Shown here in pieces: positions 47,017-58,759 of a stretch of 64,000 bases of DNA (positions are counted from its first letter, which is position 1; each line of letters starts with the position of its first letter). The stretch is from contig JBITNC010000001.1 of assembly GCA_050084985.1 (NCBI GenBank), positions 91,884,001 through 91,948,000 of the forward strand. The letters run 5' to 3'. A program made the translations under genes and the position numbers. A model generated the notes under the pieces. That model saw nothing but the letters and a program-made list of their open reading frames with translations. It was not told the origin of the DNA and ran no database searches. This DNA is from Nageia nagi (taxonomy: Eukaryota; Pinophyta).

Positions 47017-48224
47017 TTTTTTTTTTTTTTAATGAAAAAGCCTTTTATTATATTAAGAAACCTTCTTCATACAAAAAATGTGGGTGGGATTTACACACCT
47101 CGTGTATCATATCACCAACTTTACAAAAAAATTCATCTTTACAAATTTTTTTGACAAATTAGAGAAACCACAGTTGTTAAGAGAAACTATTACCACCAAC
47201 ATACATCTCAAAATCTAACCAACAAAATATCAACCATTTAATAATATTCTGACATCAGAGTGGGGAGGGAGTTATCAACAAAGTTCATATGCTCCTACCC
47301 CCCATTATCATCAAATGTGACATTCCAACCATCATTATCAATGGCTCCATCATTAGATTCCCCTCCTTCAATGTGGGCATGCTTCTCATTTCCTTGAAGC
47401 TCATGAGAACTAGGTTGTAGCTCATCTCCCCAATCCACCACATGAGCAGACAAAGAGGGTCAAACATCCCATCCGATGATTATATAGAAGTCAAACATCC
47501 TATCAATCGAAACTACTTCTTGCATACGATGTGGATTCTATGAAGGATAATACCAATTACATTGTGGTGAAGGAGTTGAGCTATTTGCATTATATGGGTG
47601 ATGGCCATGATTGCAATTACGAGAGAGGCAATGACCATAGTCTCCTTGACTTTAAGATCGATTTGATGGGGGAGGAGCAACATTTGACGGAATACAATAG
47701 AGAGTATAGGGAGCATCCCCCCAATGGTTAAGCAAATTCCATAAGTATTCCACTTCCATGTTCACTTTTTCGACTTGAACCATAATTTGCAAGTAGGAGT
47801 CATAAAATACAAAGTACTTATCAATAAGAGAGAAAGAGGTTGAAGCCTCTTGCCTCCCAAAGATAATATTATTTTTTATTTTCCTTATATGATAGAGAAT
47901 ACTAATCCAAAATATATTCCAAACCTCATCGAGAGGTTCTAAAAACACAACAACATCTCCTAGGATAGCATGAACCCAAATAATAGGAAAAGTAAGGAAA
48001 GGATTGAAAAATGAGAGAACCCAATCCCAAGCTTCACGAACTTTAGGACAAGACCAAAAATCATGAATAAAATCTTTTAGTTCCAAACAAAAATCACAAG
48101 TCAATTTAAGCACACCTGAATATACTGAATGGTGGCCAATAGGAATTCCTTGATGAAGTAGAATCTAAGCAAAAAAACTTTGGTTAGGTTCTAAATACTT
48201 AGCTCAAACTACATTGAACCTAAG
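47017..48224 (-). pseudogene. LINE ORF2 C-terminus and 3' tail, minus strand, right part cut off by element D
   Basis: The poly-A tail appears as a T run at 47017-47030 on the plus strand. The open frame 47652-48113 on the minus strand reads CDFCLELKDFIHDFWSCPKV, a zinc-binding C-terminal LINE segment with C-x2-C and H..C spacing. IFWISILYHIRKIKNNIIFG follows, the usual end region of that segment. The element resumes at 57683 on the far side of element D. Stops lie downstream. Confidence 0.78.
48220..48224. repeat. Target-site duplication CTAAG, left copy, of element D
   Basis: CTAAG precedes the TG of the left LTR and recurs at 57678-57682. Confidence 0.93.
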
Positions 48225-48883
48225 TGTAGATGCCTCAAAATGAACCTTTATGTATTTAATAAATTATTTTAATCCCTTAATGATGTATTATTTAAAAAGA
48301 GATAAAAAAGGAATAAGAAAGGTGTAGGCCATGTATTTGACCCTTGTGGCATGTACAAGGGGTCAAATCCTATAATAGAAGCATTCCTTTATAAAGGCAT
48401 TCAAGACATACAAAGACACATGAGGGGATTATCATTAGGGGGAGACTAGACAAAGGGCAAATTACAAAAGACCTAAGGCTTCTATCAACTGAACAATATC
48501 AAGGACTCGAGCATCATTTGCAAATTCTTCTTATCTATAACAAGCAAATCTCTTATCTCAAGCATTATCACACTTTTGTTATATTGATAAATCATTCATT
48601 CACTTGTTAGTTTATCTTTTGTCGCATCTTTAGTTTTATCCTTAACATAATGCTAGTGGCGTATTGTTACTAGGGCACCGATGTTGTACTTATGTATGTG
48701 ATATTGCTTGTTCTTGATGTATTCCTTTCCTTAACCAATTGAATATGCATGTTAACAAAATGAACCTATATGCTTAATTATCTATTGTCATATTCTTGCT
48801 TTATGTCAACAAACTAATAGACTAAATAGTGCATGTGTTAAATCCTTTAATCAATTATACCATTGCATTATTTAGGGTCTATA
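48225..48883 (+). repeat. Left (5') LTR of element D
   Basis: Starts TGTAGATGCCTCAAAATG and ends GGGTCTATA (the final CA has become TA). A TATA box (TTATAAAGG, 48389-48397) lies about 20 bases after a strong inverted repeat. Confidence 0.92.
48335..48368. repeat. Inverted repeat (hairpin) upstream of the LTR TATA box
   Basis: Arms ATTTGACCCTTGT and ACAAGGGGTCAAAT pair almost fully around a 7-base loop. The right LTR keeps the same structure at 57106-57139 with one arm change. Confidence 0.88.
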
Positions 48884-48903
48884 TTTTGGTGAACCTAACA
48901 TTA
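48884..48903 (+). other. Primer-binding site of element D
   Basis: TTTTGGTGAACCTAACA lies directly after the LTR. Its core matches the sites of elements B and E. The tRNA is not assigned. Confidence 0.7.
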
Positions 48904-48999
48904 TTACACACCTAAATCTTCATCTAGGGAAAAATCCTTCTATAACATCATCAATCCATTTTCACTACTTTTTCTCTCCAAAGAGGAAGTGTTCCAAAT

Positions 49000-51060
49000 A
49001 GTAGCCAAAGAGTAAGATATAACTAAGGCTTGTTTTGCTTATATCCTAAAGATGGATCTTAACCTAGATAACCCTACCATATCAAAATCTAAAGTACAAT
49101 TTTTGAAGGTTAGGATAAGTCTTTGAATTAATTCTGAATTTTCTATTCAAATCATCCCTCCTAATACCATCTAGGACCCTGAATCTTCAAATTTTGGTAA
49201 ACAAATGTCCATTATCAAAGAGACTCCTAATCAATATGATATTCTTGATCCTAGCAACATGGATAATTTGGCTCCTAATCCAAAACCCTCTAAGGATGAT
49301 GAACTCCCTAATCTTGATAAGATTCCCTACCATGCTCTGTCCATTCAACATGTGTTATTTGATAAAGAAAGGCTACAATTTTTTATTCATAATAATGCTT
49401 TTATTGTAGTTGAACTTCTTACAGATGCAAATTTGCTTGATAACCAATTTGAAGCTATAGAATCAAAAGATAGCTTATTCCTCTATAAGGAATCTTTGAA
49501 ACATCTTCAGCCTACTCATGAAATGCATGATGCAAGCAACATGCTCGATTGTCATTACAACATGGGTAATGTATATCCTAATAGAGCAGAGCTTGAAGTA
49601 GAGCTTGATGTTGAGTTGGAACAACCACTGCATAAGGAAGAATTTTTTGAAAGTGATGATCAATCAAAACTTGAGGATGAAGAAGAAGAGTCTTATAGTA
49701 ATTTGATCCTTAATCCACATTACTTTGATAGAGAAAAGAAAGGTAAAAGTCAAATTATTTTACCTGATGATGAGATCAAATCTCTTGTTAAACAACAACA
49801 TATTGAAGTTATTAGAGAAGCCTTTAAGCTACAACCAACTTGGACTCCCAAGGAGCATGAGATTAAGGTAGGTATCATTATGGATATCTAAGAAAATAAT
49901 AATTGGTATAAACAACCTCCATAGAACAATTGAAAATCCTAGTAGGGTATTGCATGAACTTGAACAGGATAGGGTTAATCATACTAACAAGTTTGTTTTT
50001 TTTGAAAAATACTCCACTTTAAACACTAAACAATATAAAACAACCTCCCCTCCCCCACCACCATCACCAAAGACCAATGTAGGATTTAACAACATTGTGA
50101 GCAATGAGGATGATTTCCTTTCATGTTTAAAAAGGCCCCTCACTGATAGAATTCTTGCCAAAATAATACCTAGGAAAAAGAGTGTCAAATTTACTAAGTT
50201 TGATGGTATGTAGGATCCTAGGATGCATGTTCGTAAATTTCATGAAGAAGCTATTGAATATATGCATGATCAAGATTTGTTAGCTAAGTTATTTTCTCAC
50301 AGTTTGAAGGATGAGGCTCTAAAATGGTACTTCTAGCTTCCTAAAAGTAGCATTGATAGGTATGAGGATTTGATTCACATATTTTTTCATGATTATGGTT
50401 ATAACATTACTAAGAAGGTTTATATTAAGGACTTGTGTAAAATTAAATAACTCCATAACCAATCACTAAAAGATTTTGTGAAGGTATAGAAATAAACTAC
50501 TAATAAACTCACCATGGATGAACACAAACTCAAGCATATTTTTGTGGATGATCTCTTACCTATATATAAGCTATTTGTCATCTCTACTCATGATATGTCT
50601 TTAGGAGATATGATTAATACTATTACTAAACAAAAAGCATGCATTAAAAAATTAAGTGCTATGAAACATGTTGATGATGCTTCACCTGCAAAACCTATTA
50701 CTAAAATCAAACCAAGGTTGAACCAAATCATGTTGCACACAAAAAATGAGGTAGGTCTCCACCCAAACATACTAGCCAATATACTCCTTTGACTAATAAT
50801 GTTGATAATATTCTGAATGTTATTATTAGATGAGGAACTGATAGAATTGCATCCTATTATTGAACCTAAGTTTACTAATGGTGTGCCTACAAATTTTCAT
50901 TATGAAGAATTTTGCAATTATCGTAGGGTACCTGGTCATCTAACCCAAAATTGTAGGACTCTTTGTAACCTTATACATGATTTCATTGATAATGGAGCAA
51001 TTAGGATGGATCCAAAACCAACTATACAATCAAGACCTATACATCTAGATAATGCATAGC
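49000..51060 (+). pseudogene. Element D gag
   Basis: An N-terminal open frame of 228 codons starts at 49205 (MSIIKETPNQYDILDPSN) and ends acidic (LEDEEEESYSN). A second piece at 49950-50213 has a poly-Pro run and ends in KFTKFDGM. The gag core continues to about 50480 (HVRKFHEEAIEYMHDQDLL, KDEALKWYF) and then 50514-50792. A finger-like segment lies at 50880-51059 (EEFCNYRRVPGHLTQNC, then NLIHDFIDNGAI), followed by LGVFKIP, as in elements A and B. In-frame stops occur near 49889, 50211, 50335 and 50790. Confidence 0.85.
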
Positions 51061-51939
51061 TAGGGGTATTTAAAATCCCCTACCATATTCACAATCTCAA
51101 GGGTGAATCGATACAGTAAGTTTTTCCCTTTACATTCTTTTTTGACTAACACTCATGCATACAGGCATCCTCCACCAAATAGGAATAGGAACAAAATCAA
51201 AAGATACAACACCAATTGCATGAATTCTTGCTTTTTGTCCCTACCTTTGTGAAGTGTATTTGGGTGGTGAAAACTCCCTAGGTACATAAGGTTATTACTT
51301 AATCACTTTTTGACATCACAATCAATGTATATTAGTAGCTAGGGTGTTTTTTGTGTCTTTTTACTTTCCTATTCTATGTTTACACTAGTCTAGTGATTTT
51401 TCTTATTTATATATGTTATTCGTTGTTGTGTCCATAATTTGAGGATCTAACTCATCTTTGTACATGGCACCAACACCCTTCTATCTCTATTTTGGGGCAT
51501 TTGCATTATGGTTTTCCCAGGATAGGATATTTAAAATCTACTTTTTATCATTATAAACACTATGCCTTAGCCTTTAAGATGATCTTGGGTACTGTCTCAT
51601 GACATCTATGCTTACACACACCCTCATGTCCTTTATTGGTTTCTCCAAGGTACCTTGGTTCCTTCAGGTTGTGTGTCATTTTAGTTTGTGTGCATGTATT
51701 ATGTTCATTATTAGTTGTACATAAAATTGTGTGTGTGTGTTTAGCATGTTTTACTATTAGTTAGTTAGTTTTTAGGGTTCATTATGCTTATGTATGCATC
51801 CAATGTCACCCATGAAAATATAATATAAAGATAAACAATAAAGAGTGTTGAGGCCATAAATAATGAATCATATATATATATATATATATATCGAATTCAA
51901 AATTTTATACAAAATAGATATACATGGGCCTTAGCCCTA
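51061..51939. other. Spacer between gag and the PMD ORF in element D
   Basis: No pol remnant is seen in any frame. It contains GTGTGTGTGTGT near 51732 and an AT microsatellite at 51864-51891. Confidence 0.6.
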
Positions 51940-52361
51940 CATCATCCACCACTATGGGTGGGCACTAGCCCCACTACTAGATGCACCACTCCTAGAGCAC
52001 ACTCTCCTACCATTACCACCATTAGCTCTAGATATGGAGACTCCACCTATTATATCACTCACTATGAGTCCTTAAGCCTCCAAGAGGGTCTTGGCCCTCA
52101 TATACTTGACATGTAGCTAGGATACCTCTAGAGCCTAAGCTGTAATCTAATTGTGTTGACTTTGCATTAATGTCCACTATTGATCTGGCTAGGGCATGGT
52201 GAGCCTATCCTAGAGGCCCTTCATTATTTGATACAGTGAAGCCACCTTTGCATCTTGCATTGCAAGTGTATCCCCAACCATGGCCAACTTTGTCTCTAAT
52301 GATCATAGACATGCCAACTCGACCTCCATTGACCTTATTCTAGCTAGCTCAACCTCCATGG

Positions 52362-52476
52362 CTACCACCTATACATATAAATCCCCTATCATATAATATA
52401 TAATACTAGTTAGTCTCTCATTAGCTACAATTAAAATTTAAAAATCATGAAGAGCTATGAGTAGTGTCTTTCTTAC
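52362..52476 (-). other. Putative intron in the PMD ORF of element D
   Basis: Donor CAA|GTAAGAAAG and acceptor GGTGGTAG|CC join an acidic reading to a coiled-coil reading. An intron on the antisense strand would not be removed from the element's sense RNA and so could survive retrotransposition. Confidence 0.45.
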
Positions 52477-52680
52477 TTGGAGTGAGGGAAACTATTGCTA
52501 GCACCTCTAGTCCCCCTACTAGTGGAGACCCATCATGGATGGGATTATCTACATTCATCTAATCCTCCTCCTTTGATGGTGGGCTTTACACATTGTCACT
52601 CCCACTATCTAACTCATCCAAGCCCAAGGGGCCTAGATGCATAGCTATCCACCATGTTGCACAACTAAGGGCAACCCTAG

Positions 52681-52978
52681 GAGCCATGGTCACCTCTATG
52701 GTAACATCCATTATCAATGGATTTAACCATGCTACTTCCCACACTAGAATATCTTAAGTATCATCAAGAATGTCTCTCTCCATTATGTACTGATAGTACA
52801 TTAGGGGCACTACTAGGATCGACTACTAGGAGCCATGGGCACCTCCATGGTAACATCCATTACTGATGGCTTTAACCACCCTACCACCCACACTGGCATA
52901 TCTTGAGCATCATCAAGAATGTATCTCTCCATTATGTATTGATAGTACATTAGGGGCACTACTAGGATCGACTGTTAT
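52681..52978. repeat. 149-bp tandem duplication within the PMD ORF
   Basis: GAGCCATGG.CACCTC...TAGGATCGACT occurs at 52681-52829 and again at 52830-52978. The shared stretch ATTAGGGGCACTACTAGGAT is exact. 149 is not a multiple of three, so it would shift the reading frame. Confidence 0.9.
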
Positions 52979-54260
52979 ATCCCAAACTACCTTAGCACTT
53001 GCTTTGGATGGTATGACTCTACTATCTTTTCCCTAGTCTAGAGGAAGTGGGTTTGTCTCACCCATACTAGATGATGTGCATCCTAATACCACACATAATC
53101 AATGTATCACACCCATATGATATCTTCCTCCCAGAGATTATTGATGTCCCTCCTCCTTACCTCCATATATTGAAGAGGCCTATATCTACCTAATGGGTCA
53201 ATCTAGCATAATAGGGCCACATCTATTGGGTCATCTCTCACCCTCTGCAATCCCATTAGCTTGATAACCAAGATGTGATCATATGCCTAGACCTATAGGA
53301 GGATGGAATGAGAAATCATCATGTTGACCTTACCAACATTGATGAATGTATACAAATCTCTATAAAGTTATGCTAGTACTACTAGCCCCCATGTGAACTC
53401 TCACCCCTAAGAACATATCTCTCTTAATACCCATGTCATCCTAAGAGGAAAAGTTGAATGGCTTTTTTTTGAGATATAGATAAGTGTTAATAATAGCTAC
53501 CACATGTAGCCTTAGGTGTCTCCCTACTCTAGCATATCTACAGCCCTCTATGAGTCTCACTAACCAGTGATCCTAGTTGTGGTCATCTGATTTGGTAAAC
53601 CATAAACACTTAGCCCCATGATTTTTATCATCCCTCATCTTATGCTACCACACCAAGCCACCCCTAATGGGTATACCTTGATACATATCCTCTAGAGTTA
53701 CTATCATGTCACCGATGGGAAGGTGAAATGAGTAGCAATCTTAGTCTCATCTCTCAGCTAATGCTATGAGAAGGGGATTATCCACCTTTACCATCCCTAC
53801 ATAAGCAAGCTCCCTTAACCTATATTGGTCTAAAATATCATCTGACTATTGAGTTCATGGGAAGGCTTAGGCCAAATCCAAAGCTATAGTCCTCATAGGC
53901 CCACCCCAAATCAACCCCTTATGATCTTGCAAGGTAACACTTGGGTCTATTAGTGCATCCTCTATGTGTATTGATATTAAAAATATAATATATCAAATTT
54001 GAGTTTACTTACTACATACTCGAATGGTAGATTATGGAGATACTTCACTAGATGACCTATCCTCTCACTAATCGATCGATGGATACTCCTCTAGTCAATG
54101 GTAGGCATCACTATATAGTCATAGGTCCTATATGGACATCCTCCTACTTAATGCACACAAACTATGGATACAATGGAAACTCTAACCATGCAACATCAAT
54201 GGTAGGGTGGCAAACTCGAATGGTCTAGGATGAAGTCAATGCCTACTCCATAGAGCTCTA

Positions 54261-55740
54261 GGTGGTAAGGTTGTTGAAGTCAAAATAACATATTTTTGAT
54301 AGGATTTTGATTTTAGAAGTTGACTTTGGGGATTCAAATTAGCACATTGCATTTCTTTTACATATAACTCCTAAATCTTTATTGGGAAGGCTCATTTTCC
54401 TTCAAAAATTTTAAATCCCTCCCATCCTTTTTTGAATACTATAAATTGCCATTTGCATGGCATTGATGGTGTCCATTCCTTTGATTTGTATGTGCCATTG
54501 ATATATTTTGGATATAATTTATGCTCAAAATTTATTCAAATGATGCCTACATGTCTGAAGTAAAGCTCACTTAATTTTCATTTTTTATTAAAATTTAGAC
54601 TAATTTTAGGGCATTGATGGCATGTTAATTTGCTATTTAGGTGAGTTTCCAATGTGCCCTTTTCATTTTCATTGATTGCTAGTTTTTCATATGATAATGG
54701 ATACTTATTTATGATATATAATTAAAGAAATCAGATTATGAATACTTGATTTTAGCCATTTGGCAAGGTAAAATTCTATCTTTAAGAAGGTTGCTCCTAG
54801 GTAGCTATAGGCCCATGATATTTGCAAGATTTGGTGATATATGAAGCCATCACTTAATTGGATGACTTGATCCAATTATTTTATGACATTGGCAGTGTAT
54901 TGTCATCAAGGCATTGATAGTGTATCAATGTGTGAATTACTCAAATGATTAAATACCCTCCTATACTTATCCTTAATTACACCTTTTTAGTATGATGATT
55001 GGTATTAAAATTATGCTTCCATCATTAGGTTGATACTTATTAATAGGAATTGATACATGCCAAGTGAATAAATCAACATTTCTTGGATGGCCTACAATCA
55101 ACATAGAGAAATATGTAGATCAAAGGGGCATTACCTACCATTCTATACTTCTTCACACTCTTCAAGCAATTAGGTGTGTGTTGATTCATGTCCATATTTT
55201 CCTCCTCACTAAGGCATTCATTTTAACCAAATTTTCACTTTGGTCACTACTTATATGATCAATTCCTACTTCTTACCTATTCAGCTTACCTCCAACATTT
55301 AGCTACAAATCATTATTCTCCATTTTTGGTGGCAGTATGCTATATCAATTTAATAACATACACGTTGCATTCTCCTAAAAAATTTGGACTCTAATTTGAT
55401 AATTAAATGCTACCAGTGGCTTACTTTGACCTATTGTAGGGCACCAGTAGCATTCATCCTTTGTACAAAAATAAACAAACTCAAGCTCTTAGACCATTAT
55501 AGGTTTGAATATTAGTATTTTTTAGGAGTTTCCTCTTGTGTTTCCATTATTTATCCATGAATAATTACTTGATAGCATAGTATTAGGAGAATACTAATGA
55601 AATCCTTAGCCATGGTCCATCATGAGTAAAACTTTTGGCATATTCTATAGAATATTTTATCATTCTAGCTTAGCATATTATAATATATTATATTTAATTC
55701 ATCCTTACTTCACATGCCTACTATCTTTGAATCATGGAAA
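54261..55740. other. Non-coding 3' region of element D, first part
   Basis: No gene. Short words recur (TTGATGGTG, GGCATTGATGG, near 54460, 54615 and 54905), suggesting old internal repetition. Confidence 0.5.
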
Positions 55741-56440
55741 TAAAACACAGGATCATTGATGACCATCAACATGGCTAGTGAGAGTTCACTCACTTTAAAG
55801 TAAATCGACGATATAGCCATTAGCAATTTGTTGACATTGGATCATCTCCAATGGATGCTACATTTTTCTATGTATCCACATAGTTTTTGCTTTGAACCCA
55901 TAGACAGTAAACTATATTCATATCATAGACATACAAACATATGACCGTTGATGGCCATCGACATGGCTAGTGAGAGTTCACTCACTTTAAAAGTAAACTT
56001 GTGATACAATCATTAGCAATTTGTTGACATTGGATCATCTCCAATGGATGATACATTTTGCTTTACATCCACATGGTTTTTGCTTTGAACCCATCTAAAG
56101 CATACTATGTTTAGATCATCATCATACAAACATATGATAAGTAATGGCCATTGAAACAACTAGTACGAGTTCACTCACTTAAAAGTAAACTGATGATGTA
56201 ACCATTACCAATTTGTTGAAATTGGATCATCTCCAATGGACTATACATTTTGCTGTGTATCCACATAGTTTTTTCTTTGAACCAATCTAAAGCATAATGT
56301 CTTTGTATCATAGACATAAAACATATGATCATTGATGACCAATGACATGGCTAGTGAGAGTTCACTCACTTAAGATAAACCAATGATGCAATCGTAAGTA
56401 AGTTGTTGACATTGATTCATTTTTCAATGGATAACACAAA
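55741..56440. repeat. Tandem array of about 192-bp units, nearly four copies, in element D
   Basis: ATGGCTAGTGAGAGTTCACT recurs at 55771, 55963, about 56155 (diverged) and 56347, each followed by ATTGGATCATCTCCAATGGA or a variant. Each unit includes a GATC near-palindrome at its start (GATCATTGATGACC, GACCGTTGATGGCC). Confidence 0.9.
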
Positions 56441-56982
56441 CTCACTATGCATCGACCATATTTTATGATTGACATTCCATTGTAGGTACATAGATCCAAA
56501 AGAACAATAGAAAATTTTATTCAAAACTAGGGCACCAAAGTCATTCTCACTATCTTTTAAGCTACTAGTAGCATACATTTCATTACCATTTTAGCTCATC
56601 CAATCCATCACCTCTTTTGTTTGAGGCATGGACATAAGTGCATCAACTTCCTTAGTATCTAACATAATGGAATGACTAGATTCATGATTGAAATAGTATA
56701 AAGGAGGCACATCATATCTTCCATCTCCAGCCTTGGATATGGATTTCTACAGTCATTCAAACATCATCCAAATAATATTTTTAAAATAGCTTCTTCAATA
56801 ACTTTTACCTTGGCTACTCCACCTAAGGATCTTTCTTGAGGTACTCAAGTCAAAAGGGGGACAGCATAAGGACCCTCATCATCATTCAATCAATATCAAC
56901 AAAAGGATCAAAAACATTTCTTCTATATCTTGGCTAGACTTCTTCTTTGGACATGTAATTTCATTGCTTCAATCACATATCC
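56441..56982. other. End of element D 3' region
   Basis: No coding signal or repeat recognised beyond its position before the purine tract. Confidence 0.5.
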
Positions 56983-56995
56983 AAAGAGGGGCAAA
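56983..56995 (+). other. Polypurine tract of element D
   Basis: AAAGAGGGGCAAA directly precedes the right LTR and resembles the tract of element A. Confidence 0.85.
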
Positions 56996-57677
56996 TGTAG
57001 ACACCTCAAAATGAACTTTTATGTATTTAATAAATCATTTTAATCTCTTAATAATGTATTATTTAAAAATGGATTAAAAATGTATAAGAAAGGTGTAGAC
57101 CATGTATTTGACCCTTGTGGCATGTATAAGGGGTCAAATCCTATAATAGAATCATCCCTATATAAAGGCATTCAAGACATACAAAGATACATGAGGGGAT
57201 TATCATCAAAAGGAGACTAGATAAGGGGTAGATTATAGATTACCTAAGGCTTTTGTCAATTGAAGATGGGATAGAGAATCAAAGACTCGAGCATCATTTG
57301 TAAAGAAAATATTTGCAAAGTCTTCTTATCTATAACAAGCAAATCTCTTATTTAAAGAATTATCATATTTTTATTATATTGATAAATCATTCATTCGCTT
57401 ATCATTTTATCTTTTGTTGCATCTTTAGTTTTATCATTAACATGATGTTGGTGATGTACTGTTACTAGGGCACCAACATCATACTTATGTATGTGATATT
57501 GCTCGTTGTGATGTATGCTTTTCCTTAACCAATTGAATATGCATGTTAACAAAATAAACTTGTATGCTTAATCATCTATTGTCATATTCCTACTTTATGT
57601 CAACAAACTAATAGACCAAATAGTGCATGTGTTAATTCCCTTAATTAATTATACCATTGCATTATTTAGAGTCTACA
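56996..57677 (+). repeat. Right (3') LTR of element D
   Basis: Starts TGTAGACACCTCAAAATG and ends GAGTCTACA. It keeps the inverted repeat and a TATA box (CTATATAAAGG). Confidence 0.93.
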
Positions 57678-57682
57678 CTAAG
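57678..57682. repeat. Target-site duplication CTAAG, right copy
   Basis: Identical to 48220-48224. Confidence 0.93.
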
Positions 57683-58740
57683 AGACCACTAGGATTGAGA
57701 AAACACCAAATCCCATTGCAAGTTTAGAGTATCAACCATGGGAACATTGAGAGAAAGCTAGATATATCCAAGATGAGGCTTATATTTCAAAAACTTAACA
57801 TTCTTGGACCAAGACAAATTAGATCACTAATGTTTTTGAAAATGCTTGCTAATATGAGACAAAATAAAGAAGGAAGTACTGTCAATCACAACATTAAAAG
57901 TATTTTTATCATCGACCTTTATATTGTAGTATCTTTGAAAAAATTCCCATGAGAACCAACTCTTGGTGTGACAACACAAAAAATTCAAAAAGAGATATGA
58001 TTCCCTTCCTATGAAACCTTAAATCTTGATTTCATTTAATTTTAGCCAAAGGAATACCTTTAAGGCAAATTATAGGAGATCGTCACAAATTAATTATGGA
58101 AATTAAGGCCCCTATAGATTTATTATGGAGTTGCCATGAAAGCCAAGTCTTGAAGGCTTCCTAATATTTCCAAATACTCTTGATAAAAAAGAACAAGTAA
58201 TATTGATTGGAATAGGAATTGTGAGAATTATCTATAGAGATAAGTCTTTCCAAACATTTTTTCCAAGAGGAAGACCTAAGGTCAAACAATGTTAGATAAG
58301 AATTTTTCAAGCTTCCTCTCTAGTTAAGGCTCTTAAAATCCAGTTTGCATATAGAGCATACCCTTAGCTCTAGTAGTTAAATAACCTAATACCCCTAACA
58401 ACCTGAGGAAGATAACAAATATTGTAAACCACTCTATGAAAAACCCTTCTTATGAACATTAAAGGCCTAAATGAAATCTTAGAGAAGCTTGTTAAGCTTT
58501 TGGTAATAACAATTGGAAGGGACCTAGCAAGAAGAATACAAGACATGCGTAGAAGCTAACACCTTGGAACTAATTTGAAACTTCCTAATAAAAGATAACT
58601 TTTTAGACACCCAATAACTAAGATTTTTTTTCAACTTTTTGTACCATAAAATTCCAAAGATGAGTAGGAGAATCTTGGAACGTAAAATCAATGCCTAGAA
58701 ATTTGAACATCTCACCATTTTGAATCCATTTCTAGGGTAA
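57683..58740 (-). pseudogene. LINE ORF2 reverse-transcriptase C-terminal region, continuation of 47017-48224
   Basis: On the minus strand the segment 58620-58740 matches the RT thumb region (FKFLGIDF-like, then after shifts 'MVQKVEKK'). 58160-58440 gives GFS.SGLQYLL and ELRVCSICKLDF-type readings typical of that region, and 57900-58140 leads into the zinc-binding part. Stops are frequent. Together with 47017-48224 it forms the last third of one LINE. The 5' end at about 58740 abuts the telomere-like tract. Confidence 0.6.
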
Positions 58741-58759
58741 ATAAGTAATTCATTCATCT

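Larger units (their letters stand above)
51940..54260 (-). pseudogene. PMD ORF antisense to gag in element D, with a likely intron
   Basis: On the minus strand the PMD core lies at about 53640-53780: LLIALAER, then YSFHLPIGDMIVTLEDMYQG and IPIRGGLVW. This is close to the core in element B (MLMALMERWD...FHLP...LEDIYR). Downstream are an acidic stretch (LDELDSGSDN, near 52610) and a heptad region MEVELARIRSMEVELACL with QDAKVASLYQIMKGL (52200-52360). A Ser/Gly/Ala-rich tail ends near 51945. A well-formed intron with GTAAGAAAG donor (from 52476) and GGTGGTAG acceptor (to 52362) separates acidic and coiled-coil parts. Several stops show decay. The domain's molecular role in elements is not known to me. 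Confidence 0.75.
48225..57677 (+). mobile_element. Element D: complete pol-less gypsy LTR element with antisense PMD ORF
   Basis: This 9.45-kb element has LTRs of 659 and 682 bases, a 5-bp duplication, a primer-binding site, gag on the plus strand and a purine tract before the right LTR. No protease, RT, RNase H or integrase is found. A PMD ORF lies on the minus strand between gag and the right LTR. The LTRs differ at roughly 8 percent of positions over the first 200 bases by eye. The layout mirrors element B, but the two are distinct insertions with different LTRs. Confidence 0.92.
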
